Of a DNA stretch of 10,139 nt, positions 1 through 7,300 are shown one piece after another. The stretch is from the NCBI GenBank assembly GCA_029259835.1, contig JAJDEL010000520.1:1-10139 (forward strand), in the 5' to 3' direction. The position numbers and the translations under genes are program-made. How positions within the stretch are numbered: position 1 is the stretch's first letter; every line of letters begins with the position of its first letter. The notes under the pieces were generated by a model. That model did not search any database and had not been told where the DNA came from. It was given only the letters and a program-made list of their open reading frames with translations. The stretch comes from Planctomicrobium sp. Its GTDB lineage: Bacteria; Planctomycetota; Planctomycetia; Planctomycetales; Planctomycetaceae.

Positions 1-124
1 TTGTCAATGCCGGGACATCACAACTGAGTTCAATTTGTGGAGTTCTGGTTATCGAAGGGTCGTAAATGACTTGAGGAGAAAGTATTCTATCGGCAGGTGA
101 AACTTCGGTCAAAGAGGCATCATT
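1..124. other. 5' flanking region upstream of the alkyltransferase gene
   Basis: No open frame of gene quality was seen in this stretch. It presumably carries the promoter and leader of the alkyltransferase gene. A Shine-Dalgarno-like AGAGG lies at 113-117, seven bases before the ATG at 125. TTGTCA at positions 1-6 resembles a -35 box, but nothing resembling a -10 box sits at the right distance, so no promoter is called. Confidence 0.5.
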
Positions 125-697
125 ATGATTGCAGCAGTCACAGAACAGCAACGTTCGGTCATCACCTTTCAATCTGACTTAGGGTGGTTTGCCGCGGTTG
201 TGAATGAAGAGGGTGTCGAACGCCTGCATTTCGGACACAGAACGAAGCGGGACGTTCAGACAAAGCTCTCCGAAGAGGGCGCAGAGTCCACTCAAAAACC
301 TCCAATCTGGTGGGAAAACGCGCAGAAATTGCTGGTTGCCTTTGCGAACGGTGAATGTGTTGACCTTTCGACAATTCCACTTTCACTTCGTGAAATGACG
401 CCGTTTCAACAACGCGTCGTTCGGTCGCTGCTGAAAGTTGGTTACGGACAAACAGTCACTTATGCAGAACTGGCAAAGCGGGCTGGTTCATCCGGCGCGG
501 CGCGGGCCGTCGGAAATCACATGGCGAAAAATCTTGTTCCGTTGCTGATTCCGTGCCATCGCGTGATAGCCTCTGGTGGCAAATTGGGTGGTTTCTCTGC
601 TCCACAAGGAATTACGATGAAGCAGCGATTGCTCGACATGGAAAACGAGCCCAACTCTTTATCCCTTTTTGCTGCAACAGAGTGTGCGAATCCTTAA
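125..697 (+). CDS. ogt: methylated-DNA--[protein]-cysteine S-methyltransferase
   Basis: This enzyme repairs O6-alkylguanine (and O4-alkylthymine) in DNA by a one-time, irreversible transfer of the alkyl group to its own cysteine, in the cytoplasm. The 190-residue product is of usual length for the Ogt/AGT family. The active-site motif PCHRV sits at residues 143-147, making Cys144 the alkyl acceptor. Before it, ARAVGNHMAKN (126-136) matches the recognition helix with its arginine finger (Arg127) and the hinge asparagine (Asn136). After it, the GGFSAP turn (155-160) and the LLDMEN helix with Glu173 complete the family pattern. Residues 1-90 form the variable N-terminal domain. The ATG is preceded by AGAGG at 7 bases. 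It is convergent with the next gene, only 12 bases away. Nothing suggests fusion to an Ada regulatory domain. Ogt versus Ada-C naming is less certain than the function. Confidence 0.96.
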   Translation: MIAAVTEQQRSVITFQSDLGWFAAVVNEEGVERLHFGHRTKRDVQTKLSEEGAESTQKPPIWWENAQKLLVAFANGECVDLSTIPLSLREMTPFQQRVVRSLLKVGYGQTVTYAELAKRAGSSGAARAVGNHMAKNLVPLLIPCHRVIASGGKLGGFSAPQGITMKQRLLDMENEPNSLSLFAATECANP

Positions 698-709
698 CTT
701 TATATATGA

Positions 710-1060
710 TCAAGGTTTACGCGGACCTAGCAGTTTGGGAACGACGACTCCTAGAACAAAAAGAGCGCCCACCATTGGGATCAAGACTCTCGGTTTTCTC
801 ACGATAAATAGCAGCATTGAAGCTGTCCCAACGATCCACCAGGGAGAGATATTCGCCCAGGCTGCAGCGCGACCTTTGGATGGTGCCGCGTAGTAGAAGG
901 CTGTCATGAGAGCACCGACTCGCACAAAACTGCCGCACCAGAAGTTCTCCATTGAGTCATAAATTGCGATGGCGACTCCCGCAACCAGGCACGAAATCGC
1001 AATGAATCCGACCAGTAGTCGGTTCACTTGAGGGCGATTCTGGTATTTAGTCTGGTTCAT
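710..1060 (-). CDS. small multi-pass membrane protein, function unknown
   Basis: I do not recognise a function. The 116-residue product begins with a polar, basic N-terminus (MNQTKYQNRPQVNR) followed by about four hydrophobic stretches at residues 15-34, 45-59, 74-87 and 92-110, and ends with the basic LLGPRKP tail. Small proteins of this general layout, with a VRKPR loop before the last helix, are to my recollection frequent in Planctomycetes; I cannot verify that here. Its amphipathic/hydrophobic pattern, with Trp-Trp at the membrane edge (residues 74-75), supports it over the shorter opposite-strand frames. No clear Shine-Dalgarno precedes the ATG. The stop lies 12 bases from the stop of ogt (convergent). 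The gene is divergent from the CsgG-like lipoprotein and probably transcribed alone. Confidence 0.72.
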   Translation of the reverse strand: MNQTKYQNRPQVNRLLVGFIAISCLVAGVAIAIYDSMENFWCGSFVRVGALMTAFYYAAPSKGRAAAWANISPWWIVGTASMLLFIVRKPRVLIPMVGALFVLGVVVPKLLGPRKP

Positions 1061-1096
1061 CTTGTGCTCGAATTAGGGAGTTCTTCGCAAGTTTCC

Positions 1097-1125
1097 ATCA
1101 TAAAACAGATTGCAGCTATTGGAAA
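1097..1125 (-). promoter_or_regulatory. candidate sigma-70-type promoter for the small membrane protein
   Basis: Read on the minus strand, TTTCCA (1125-1120) and TATGAT (1102-1097) are separated by 17 bases and match the -35 and -10 consensus at 4/6 and 5/6 positions. The -10 box lies about 36 bases upstream of the ATG at 1060. It overlaps the candidate plus-strand promoter of the divergent gene. This is a consensus match by eye only. Confidence 0.3.
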
Positions 1126-1139
1126 TCGTCCGATATAAG
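1110..1139 (+). promoter_or_regulatory. candidate sigma-70-type promoter for the CsgG-like lipoprotein
   Basis: TTGCAG (1110-1115) and TATAAG (1134-1139) are 18 bases apart. The -10 box is good (5/6), the -35 box poor (3/6). Transcription would begin near 1146, downstream of the earliest possible TTG start at 1142. This favours the ATG at 1205 as the real start of the gene. Consensus match by eye only. Confidence 0.3.
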
Positions 1140-1204
1140 TCTTGCCCATAGCGCTTCAAACTGTGGCTCAGGTTTCTAAATTATTTGATTATCGGTTTTT
1201 GCGA

Positions 1205-2218
1205 ATGCGTTCTGTGGTCCTCATGATGTTCGCGATTTGCACGACGGTTGGGTGTGCCCACACTGCTGTTGTGGAATGCTGGGAGCCTGCCGAAATTGAT
1301 GTTGCCGGGATGAGCCGAATTGTTGTGGTCGACTTTACTGGCGAGCAAGGCAATGCGATTGCGTCTTCACTTTCTGCACGTCTTTGGGAAAATGAGTTCT
1401 ACACGGTTCTCGATCGATCCGAACTAGGGGCTGGAATTCAGACCGCCAGCTTTTCCGAAAATCGCAGTCTGCAGGGAATCCTCGATACCGCAAAAGCTTC
1501 TGAAGTCAATGGAGTCGTATTAGGCAGCGTCGTCGAATACCGATGCGATGATCAGGTTTTGAAATCTACAGATGTCAATGTCTTTCACGAAGATGAATCG
1601 AACGACGACTTTGAGCGTGCTGGTCTGGATGTTCAAGTTGAGTCAAATGAAGTCCTGCTTCGTGAAGGAAGTGTGACTATTGCTTTTCGATTTGTCGACG
1701 CCGAAACCGGAGAAGTTCGAGCTTCCAGGCAAGTCTCAAAGCACTTCAGTGGTCGATCACTCAATGGCAACGACGACATTCCAAGCCGAGGCGAAGTGCT
1801 GGAGATGTTGACGACGGAATGCCTGGATGAAGTTGTTCAAATGCTTGCCCCGCATGAGAGTTCATGTGAAATGAAGCTCGCGACTTGCCACTTCTGGACA
1901 AAAGGGTCAGGAGAGTTGAATAAAGGCCTGAAGTCCGCAGGCAAGGGAGACTGGTCGGGTGCCGAGCAGCACTGGCAGAATGCAATCGATGAGAATCCAG
2001 AAAATCACGCTGCCATGTTTAATCTGGCAATCGTCGCCGCCAAGCGGCAGGATTACGATTTCGCTGAACAATGTGCTTTGGATGCTCTTAGGGTGGAACA
2101 CAAAGACTGTTACACGACTGGCTTGGAAAAGATTCGCGAGCGCCGCACAGCTTGGGACCGGGCAAACGACCAACGCGATGCTCGTGTTGTGAACGCTGGC
2201 GAAACATTCTGGCAATAA
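1205..2218 (+). CDS. CsgG-like lipoprotein with C-terminal TPR repeats
   Basis: Predicted outer-membrane-directed lipoprotein of 337 residues. The frame opens earlier with a TTG at 1142, but the ATG at 1205 begins a clean lipoprotein signal: MRSVVLMMFAICTTVGC, with the lipid-modified cysteine at residue 17 and Ala at +2. Residues ~37-130 have the character of the CsgG/FlgO fold: strand SRIVVVDFTG, a helix with ARLWENEFYTVLDRSEL, and the strand NGVVLGSVVEYR. A second beta-rich part follows (GSVTIAFRFVDAETGEVRAS, ~155-175). Residues ~234-300 contain two TPR-like units (KGDWSGAEQHWQNAIDENPE and the following NLAIVAAKRQDYDFAEQCAL). CsgG proteins form curli secretion pores, but homologous domains occur in many envelope lipoproteins of other roles, and no curli genes are nearby. 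TPRs suggest protein-protein contact. The exact role is unknown. Neither start has a good Shine-Dalgarno. Confidence 0.8.
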   Translation: MRSVVLMMFAICTTVGCAHTAVVECWEPAEIDVAGMSRIVVVDFTGEQGNAIASSLSARLWENEFYTVLDRSELGAGIQTASFSENRSLQGILDTAKASEVNGVVLGSVVEYRCDDQVLKSTDVNVFHEDESNDDFERAGLDVQVESNEVLLREGSVTIAFRFVDAETGEVRASRQVSKHFSGRSLNGNDDIPSRGEVLEMLTTECLDEVVQMLAPHESSCEMKLATCHFWTKGSGELNKGLKSAGKGDWSGAEQHWQNAIDENPENHAAMFNLAIVAAKRQDYDFAEQCALDALRVEHKDCYTTGLEKIRERRTAWDRANDQRDARVVNAGETFWQ

Positions 2219-2360
2219 GACCTCTGGGGCGATCATCTTTCGACACGAACGCTTTTTTGCAGCATCAAGCGCTTTCCTCTACCATGCCCAATGGTGTACA
2301 ACCAATTTCGAAATCGGATCAACCTTTTTTTGCACCATGAACTGCTAGCAGGAGGCGACG
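2219..2360. other. spacer with weak hairpins and a T-run, possible terminator/leader
   Basis: The 142-base gap between the lipoprotein and the isomerase holds several small inverted repeats: CGCTT/AAGCG (2250-2254 and 2267-2271), ACCAT/ATGGT around a 5-base loop (2281-2295), and the near-palindrome CCAATTTCGAAATCGG (2302-2317). Seven T residues follow at 2325-2331. The last palindrome plus T-run could be a weak intrinsic terminator for the lipoprotein gene, but one stem mismatch and the 7-base gap before the T-run make this doubtful. No convincing promoter for the downstream gene was found. Confidence 0.25.
2350..2355 (+). promoter_or_regulatory. strong Shine-Dalgarno of the isomerase gene
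   Basis: AGGAGG lies five bases before the ATG at 2361 and fixes that start. It is a full anti-SD match, unlike the weak sites in front of most other genes here. Confidence 0.85.
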
Positions 2361-3269
2361 ATGCGAGTCTGGCTATGTTTGGCGATGATGTGCCTCACGG
2401 CTTCTTTGGTGTTGGCTGAAGAAACGTCTTCTATCAATGACAAAATCATTGCCACGGTGAACTCTCAGAAAATCACCGGCCGCGATCTTCAATTAGACTT
2501 CTTCCTCAAGCAACTTTCGGCTTCAACAGCGGCGCCGACAAAAGATTTGCTGGTAGAACAATTGATTGATCGCGAATTGATTCGGCAGTTTCTTGTCAAA
2601 CGCAAAGTGAAGGCGGACTCACGATTGCTCGAGCAACAATTAAATATGATTCGACGGCTTGTCGAGGAGAAAGAGAGCGATTTAACGACGGTGTTGGAAG
2701 CGGTTGGTCTCGATGAAAAATCCCTGGAAGAGATGTTGTCCTTGCAAATTGCCTGGAAGATTCATGTCACAAAAACATTGACAGAAAAACGAATTCACGA
2801 TCATTGGAATCAGCACAAATCTCAATTCGATGGCACCGAAGTGACAGCCGCTCAAATTTTCAAAAAACTTGCATCAGATGCAAGCGACAAAGACGTTGCA
2901 AATGCGTTGCAAGAATTCAGCGCCTTAAGAAAGAAAATCGTTGCCGGAGAAACAACTTTTGCTGAGGCCGCAAAGAAAAATTCCGACAGCCCTTCTGCAT
3001 CAACAGGAGGGTCGCTTGGGACATTTGAATATACTGGAAAAGTTGCCGAGCCAATTGCAGCTGCGGCATTCAACATGCAACCAGGAGAAGTCGGCAAACC
3101 ATTTCGCAGCCGCTTTGGCCTGCATCTTCTTTCAGTCGAGAAACGAGTCGAAGGCGAATTAAGTCTCGAAGATGCTCGCCCCATCGTCGTCAAGAAACTC
3201 TCCACTGTGATGTGGGAAGAACAAGTCGCACGAGAACGCAAAACCGCCCGAATTCGAATTTTACCTTGA
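2361..3269 (+). CDS. exported PpiC-type (parvulin) peptidyl-prolyl cis-trans isomerase
   Basis: Predicted periplasmic foldase of the SurA/PrsA type, catalysing cis-trans isomerisation of X-Pro bonds in exported proteins. The 302-residue product starts with a signal peptide (residues 1-19, ending SLVLA before EE). An N-terminal helical chaperone-like region (~25-150) includes the typical INDKIIATVNSQKIT start and LLVEQLIDRELI. The parvulin domain covers ~158-262: AAQIFKK, FAEAAKKNSDSPSASTGGSLGTF as the substrate-loop region, AFNMQPGEVGKPFRSRFGLH, and LLSVEKR. The second conserved His is present (His255), but Gln165 occupies the place where the first parvulin strand usually carries His. A short helical tail follows. 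The ATG is preceded by AGGAGG (2350-2355) at 5 bases, the strongest ribosome site in the window. Cleavage suggests a soluble or peripherally bound protein; no lipobox is seen. Confidence 0.9.
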   Translation: MRVWLCLAMMCLTASLVLAEETSSINDKIIATVNSQKITGRDLQLDFFLKQLSASTAAPTKDLLVEQLIDRELIRQFLVKRKVKADSRLLEQQLNMIRRLVEEKESDLTTVLEAVGLDEKSLEEMLSLQIAWKIHVTKTLTEKRIHDHWNQHKSQFDGTEVTAAQIFKKLASDASDKDVANALQEFSALRKKIVAGETTFAEAAKKNSDSPSASTGGSLGTFEYTGKVAEPIAAAAFNMQPGEVGKPFRSRFGLHLLSVEKRVEGELSLEDARPIVVKKLSTVMWEEQVARERKTARIRILP

Positions 3270-3352
3270 ATAAGCGTGACGCAGTTTACTTTGCAGCCGT
3301 TTCAGTTTCGCCGCTTTCTATGTGAAATTCGTCACTGAGCAGAGAATCGTGA

Positions 3353-3494
3353 AGCCACAAAGGGCACGAAGAAAATGAGTCTAACTGGCGTTTGATTTCT
3401 CTTTTCGATGAGAGATTGATTAGAAAATGATCACGCCATTCTCACCAGTGATCAATACAAACCCCTTGACAAACAACACAGCCGCTTTGTGGCT
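3353..3494. repeat. inverted 10-bp repeat AGCCACAAAG...CTTTGTGGCT
   Basis: AGCCACAAAG at 3353-3362 is perfectly complementary to CTTTGTGGCT at 3485-3494, leaving 122 bases between. The left arm continues as GGCACGAAGAAAA, so that CACAAAGGG and CACGAAGAA read as two degenerate 9-base units. I recall similar CCACAAAGG-CACGAAG strings as dispersed intergenic repeats in planctomycete and related genomes, but cannot confirm this. No obvious target-site duplication flanks the arms. Could be a small dispersed element, a relic, or chance. Confidence 0.4.
3421..3454 (-). terminator. candidate intrinsic terminator of the five-gene minus-strand run
   Basis: TGATCAC (3428-3434) and GTGATCA (3448-3454) form a perfect 7-bp stem with a 13-base loop. 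Read on the minus strand the stem is followed by TTTTCTA (3427-3421), a short U-tract. It lies 47 bases past the stop of the NHL gene, a sensible place to end transcription. The long loop and only four U residues keep confidence modest. On the plus strand no T-run follows, so it would act in one direction only. Confidence 0.4.
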
Positions 3495-3500
3495 CATTAA

Positions 3501-4325
3501 TCATTTTGCCAGCAGCGGCGTCACTTTCTTGTCTTTGTCAATCACGAAGATTTGTTTTGCATGCGGATCGGCGACGAGGAAGCCTTCTTTGTAGCGACAG
3601 ATCCCGACTGGCTTCTGCATCGGTTCCCCGTGGACGTAAGCTTCCGGCTTGGAGCCGCTTTTGAGTTCGGTTTTCCAGATCGTATTCGCATAGTTGTCTG
3701 CGACGAAAATGTGATTGTTCAATACGACACAGTGGTGCGGCATCTGAAACGGGCGATCTGCGATGATGACTTCCGTTTTGCCCTCTGTGGTGATTCTTCG
3801 AACAGGGTTCTCCAGCGTGGTCACGCATATCAATTGACCGCTCTCATCTTTCGCCAGCCCTCGCACAGCGGCGATGACGGTAACTTCTTCAGGCTTCCCT
3901 CCTGTCTTGGGGAATGACCAGATTCTCTGGGTTTCCAAGTCGGAGACGATGATGTTGTCTCCATCAACAATCAGGTCGGCGGCGATCCCAATGTAGCCCT
4001 TCGTGAGCGGGACTGGCTTCTTGTCTGTTCCGAATGAATAAACCTCTCGAGTCGCTGAATCGCCGGCGAAGACTGTTCCATCTTTGTCGACAGTCACGCA
4101 GCGAACGGCGTTCAGTGGAGTCCGAAACGTCTTCGAACCTTTAAAGAAGATTTCGAGCTTGCCGTCTTTGACGACCCAGATCCCTGGCAGTTTGCGGTCG
4201 GCGATGTAGATCGTCTGTTCGGGACCGACTGCAACGTCGAGCGGATAGATCAATTCGTCTTGTGCCTGGGCAACGAGCAGACTGTTTGCAAAGACAAGAA
4301 ATGCGAAAATTATTCTGCGGAACAT
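3501..4325 (-). CDS. secreted NHL/SMP-30-like beta-propeller protein
   Basis: Product of 274 residues with a signal peptide (MFRRIIFAFLVFANSLLVAQAQ, likely cleaved near residue 20-22). The frame extends upstream to a TTG at 4376, but ATG 4325 starts the signal peptide and has a weak GAG six bases ahead. The body is made of repeated propeller blades, each with a pattern like I-x-x-A/S-D-x-x-x-x-x-I-W/F: IYIADRKLPGIWVV, VFAGDSATREVYSF, IIVSDLETQRIWSF, IFVADNYANTIWK, FLVADPHAKQIFVI. This fits an NHL-repeat or SMP-30/gluconolactonase-like six-bladed fold. No catalytic metal-site residues could be assigned, so enzymatic activity is uncertain. It is the last gene of the minus-strand run, 47 bases after the giant propeller gene, and probably works in the periplasm. 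Confidence 0.82.
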   Translation of the reverse strand: MFRRIIFAFLVFANSLLVAQAQDELIYPLDVAVGPEQTIYIADRKLPGIWVVKDGKLEIFFKGSKTFRTPLNAVRCVTVDKDGTVFAGDSATREVYSFGTDKKPVPLTKGYIGIAADLIVDGDNIIVSDLETQRIWSFPKTGGKPEEVTVIAAVRGLAKDESGQLICVTTLENPVRRITTEGKTEVIIADRPFQMPHHCVVLNNHIFVADNYANTIWKTELKSGSKPEAYVHGEPMQKPVGICRYKEGFLVADPHAKQIFVIDKDKKVTPLLAK

Positions 4326-4372
4326 TATGAACTCAGTCAGGAATGTAGTCGGTAGAAAACGGGAAAAAGAAA

Positions 4373-7300
4373 TCAATTCGTGCTCTCATTTGACGGGATT
4401 GGAAGAGTTGCTTCAAGCTCGGTCAGAGAAGATCGTCTTAAAACTGTCCGAAAAGCATCTGGAGACATCTCTCGGGTTTGGTACTTCCGGAGATATTCCT
4501 GCGAGTGCGGAGCCTGTTCGTTGCCGTGGTAGGGGTAGGACTTCATCTTCACAAACGGAAGCGGTTCAACGGTTTGTCCGGTGATTGTGTGCAGATTGGC
4601 GTCTTTGTCCCAACCGACATTATGCAGTACAAAGTCTCGTTTCCAGCCTGATTTGAGAGGTTTCTCTGGCAGAGAAAATTTCAGCGTCATCTCATCACCA
4701 GCACCAATGATCGCGAGTTGATCGTCGGTGTTTGTGATGAGTTCGAGAACGTCTCCGTAGCGAGTCAGCTTTCCAGCAATCGCTGGCCAGGGAGTGACGG
4801 AGTTGATTTGTTCGTAAACGAAATTCTCTGGCCCATGATTATTGCTGTGCTGAATTCTGGAAACACCACGATGATGCAAATCAGCGGAAGAGCAAGTGAG
4901 CGGTTGAACAACCATTGCCTCAACAATGTTCTCTGTCGAGAAGAAAATCTGATCCCAGTACAGTTCCATACTCGTTGACAAGCGGATTCGATAGTCGTCG
5001 GTTGGAAAGATATCTGCAAGGTCGATCACCATCGTCTTCGTTTTACCACCTGGGAATCCGCAGTAAGGAATCACTTCCACGAACTCACCCTGCTCGTTTG
5101 GAGCAAAAATAGCCGGGGGCTTTGGACCTGAAAGCTGAGAGTTTTCGTGAATGGCAACATTCAGTCCAGTGTCAGTCGGAAAGATCCAACCTGTGAGGAA
5201 CAGAGTCAAATTTTCAGGCTTGTTGTTCAATCCGAAATCAATTTCGACGTAGCTATCGTCCGTGTAACCTTGCATCAATTTATTTTCAAAGGGCTTGGCG
5301 TAAATGTGATCTTGATTGAGCACTTCTGGCAAGAGATCACGACCGAGATGATTGCTGACAGAAACCGGTGAGCGCCTCTCTCTCACCTGATACAGGTGAT
5401 GTTCTGCGATCTGAGGCGGTCCCACTTTTTCGTTGGTAAAAACATCAACATCCGCCGGATGGTCGATGGCGATCAATTCGATCTGGTCGAAGTAGGCGAT
5501 CTCCCACAACTCTTCCGTGATCTGAAGCGAGTACGTTCCCTCTTTTGCCTGCAATACTTCCCCGGGAATTTTCAAGTACTCCCATGGTCGACTGGGGACA
5601 AGTTCTCCGGCAGGGTTTTGCAAGCCGATGGGTGACGCCCAAAGGAGGTCAGTCACAAAAACGAATTTCTCTCCGTTCCATGTGTAAAGGTATGGGCACG
5701 ATCCCAGTAGTTTTTGTTCTTCCCAGACCGTTTGATTGCTTGCTGGTTTCAGGAAATTTTGCGGGATGCCATTCGTCCAGACAACACGAACAGCATCGGC
5801 ATGTTCGAGAGTCCCGAGTCCGAATTTTGTGATCGGAGATTGCACGAGCATCTGCTGGAAATCCTGACCAGCGCGAATTTCAACAATGCTGCCGTAGCCG
5901 TAGTAGTTGTTTTTTTGACTGTCTGCGCCCCCCTCCCCTTCAACGTGTGCAGCTACCAGCCCCAAGTCCAGCCAATGATTCTTATTCCCACCTTCATTGG
6001 AAATGAGTTCTACATCTGCTGCCGAGGTCGTGACGACATCTGTATCGCCATCGGTGTCAAAATCACCAGTTGCAATTGTCCGCAGTTTGCTCTCTGAGTT
6101 TGCGAAAAGTTCTGCCGTCTCAGTGAAAGCCCCGGATGCCCCTCCCTTTAAGAAATGAACATGTCCTGCAGAAAGGTAAGCAATATCTCGAAAACCATCG
6201 TTGTCGAAATCAAGATCGAGCAGAAGTCTGCAAGAATTCGAGGAGATTTGCTTCGACCTTGGAAAGGTCACCTTGCCTGTCTGAGGAATCATCGTAAAGA
6301 AAAGTTCAATCCCTTCAGTGCCACCAGCGACGATGTCCCACGAGCCGTTCTTGTCCGCGTCGGTAATTTCGAAATCTGCTGGAGCACCTTTGGAGAACGA
6401 CTCTTCAAACGCATTCCACCGAAATGTGCCGTGCCGGTAACTTTCGAGGAATCCGAGAGTGCCGTCGCTCAGGAGGAGGAGGAGGTCGATGTCGACGTCG
6501 CGGTCCCAGTCAATCGCGATGCAATCGACGACACTCTTTTCGTCGAGTACTGGATCGAGCGGCTTTTGCACGAATTCAAAATTGTTCTGGTTATTCCAAT
6601 AGGAGACCTTCCCTTCTGAAAGAATGGCGAGATCAAGATCACCATCGTTATTCAAATCCGATGGAAGGACGAGAGTGACTTCAACAAGTTGTTCTAGTCT
6701 TTCGAGACCGGACACTTTCTCAATCGACAACTCACCGCCGATTGAAGACAGCTTAGTTTCGTAAATCCCAACACCTGTTGCTCCAAAGAAAATCAAATCC
6801 AGATCCGCTGTGGGACGAATCGTCGGTTTTTCTCCTTCTGGTGTTGCGGTATCTTTCCGATCATAGTCGAGGTCAGCGACAACAAAATGATCGTATGAAC
6901 GATCAAGCGCGCACGAATAAATTTCAGCCCACTGTTCATCCTTTGTTGTTTTCAAAAAAACATGAAACGACGCTTTCGTCAACACCAGAACGTCAACGAT
7001 TCCATCCAGGTTATAATCAACAAGATGAGTTTGTACCGGAGGATGATCAAACTGAGGAAGTTGACCCGCGGACTGAAAAACAACTGTGGTGTCCAAATTT
7101 TTGGACTTGTCAGTAAGGTTTTGAAACTGACTTTCGAGTTCACTCGAGAACTGAAATTCAACAAACTCCAACCCGTGTTCGACCAGGAGATCGCGGTCGC
7201 TCTTCGAAATGTCGTCTCCATTGATGACATTATGAATGGGAAGCAGACCAGCTTTTATGGACGCGGTGTTGCCTGCTTCCAGTGAGTCTTTCAGGCGTTG

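Larger units (their letters stand above)
3270..3500. other. convergent intergenic region with repeat motifs
   Basis: This 231-base gap lies between the 3' ends of the isomerase and the NHL-propeller gene. No coding frame of quality was seen. It contains the CCACAAAGGGCACGAAG-like motif, an inverted copy of its AGCCACAAAG core, and a candidate minus-strand terminator, each listed separately. GTGACG (3278-3283) and CGTCAC (around 3330) form a further distant inverted pair of doubtful meaning. Confidence 0.6.

Noticed and set aside
553..893. Plus-strand frames running past the ogt stop and over the membrane-protein gene
   Set aside because: They lack family features, overlap the ogt C-terminus in a different frame, and the minus-strand frame has a coherent membrane-protein pattern.
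3391..3419. Stem ATTTCTC/GAGAGAT (3395-3401 with 3410-3416) as a terminator for the isomerase
   Set aside because: It needs a G-U pair, is AT-rich and is not followed by a T-run on the plus strand; it is also over 120 bases past the stop.
3479..3500. AGCC/GGCT hairpin just after the NHL stop
   Set aside because: Only four base pairs with a seven-base loop; better explained as one arm of the longer inverted repeat.
3552..3917. 121-codon plus-strand open frame opposite the NHL-propeller gene
   Set aside because: The minus-strand frame has a signal peptide and repeated propeller blades; the plus frame shows no recognisable pattern.
6470..6491. AGGAGGAGGAGGAGG followed by an ATG on the plus strand, resembling a strong ribosome site
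   Set aside because: It is the complement of a leucine run (CTC codons) in a propeller blade of the minus-strand gene; the ATG opens no convincing gene.
6155..6619. 154-codon plus-strand open frame inside the giant propeller gene
   Set aside because: It is antisense to well-defined FG-GAP blades, with low-complexity runs of Glu/Val/Asp that mirror the blade codons. No signal or domain was visible.
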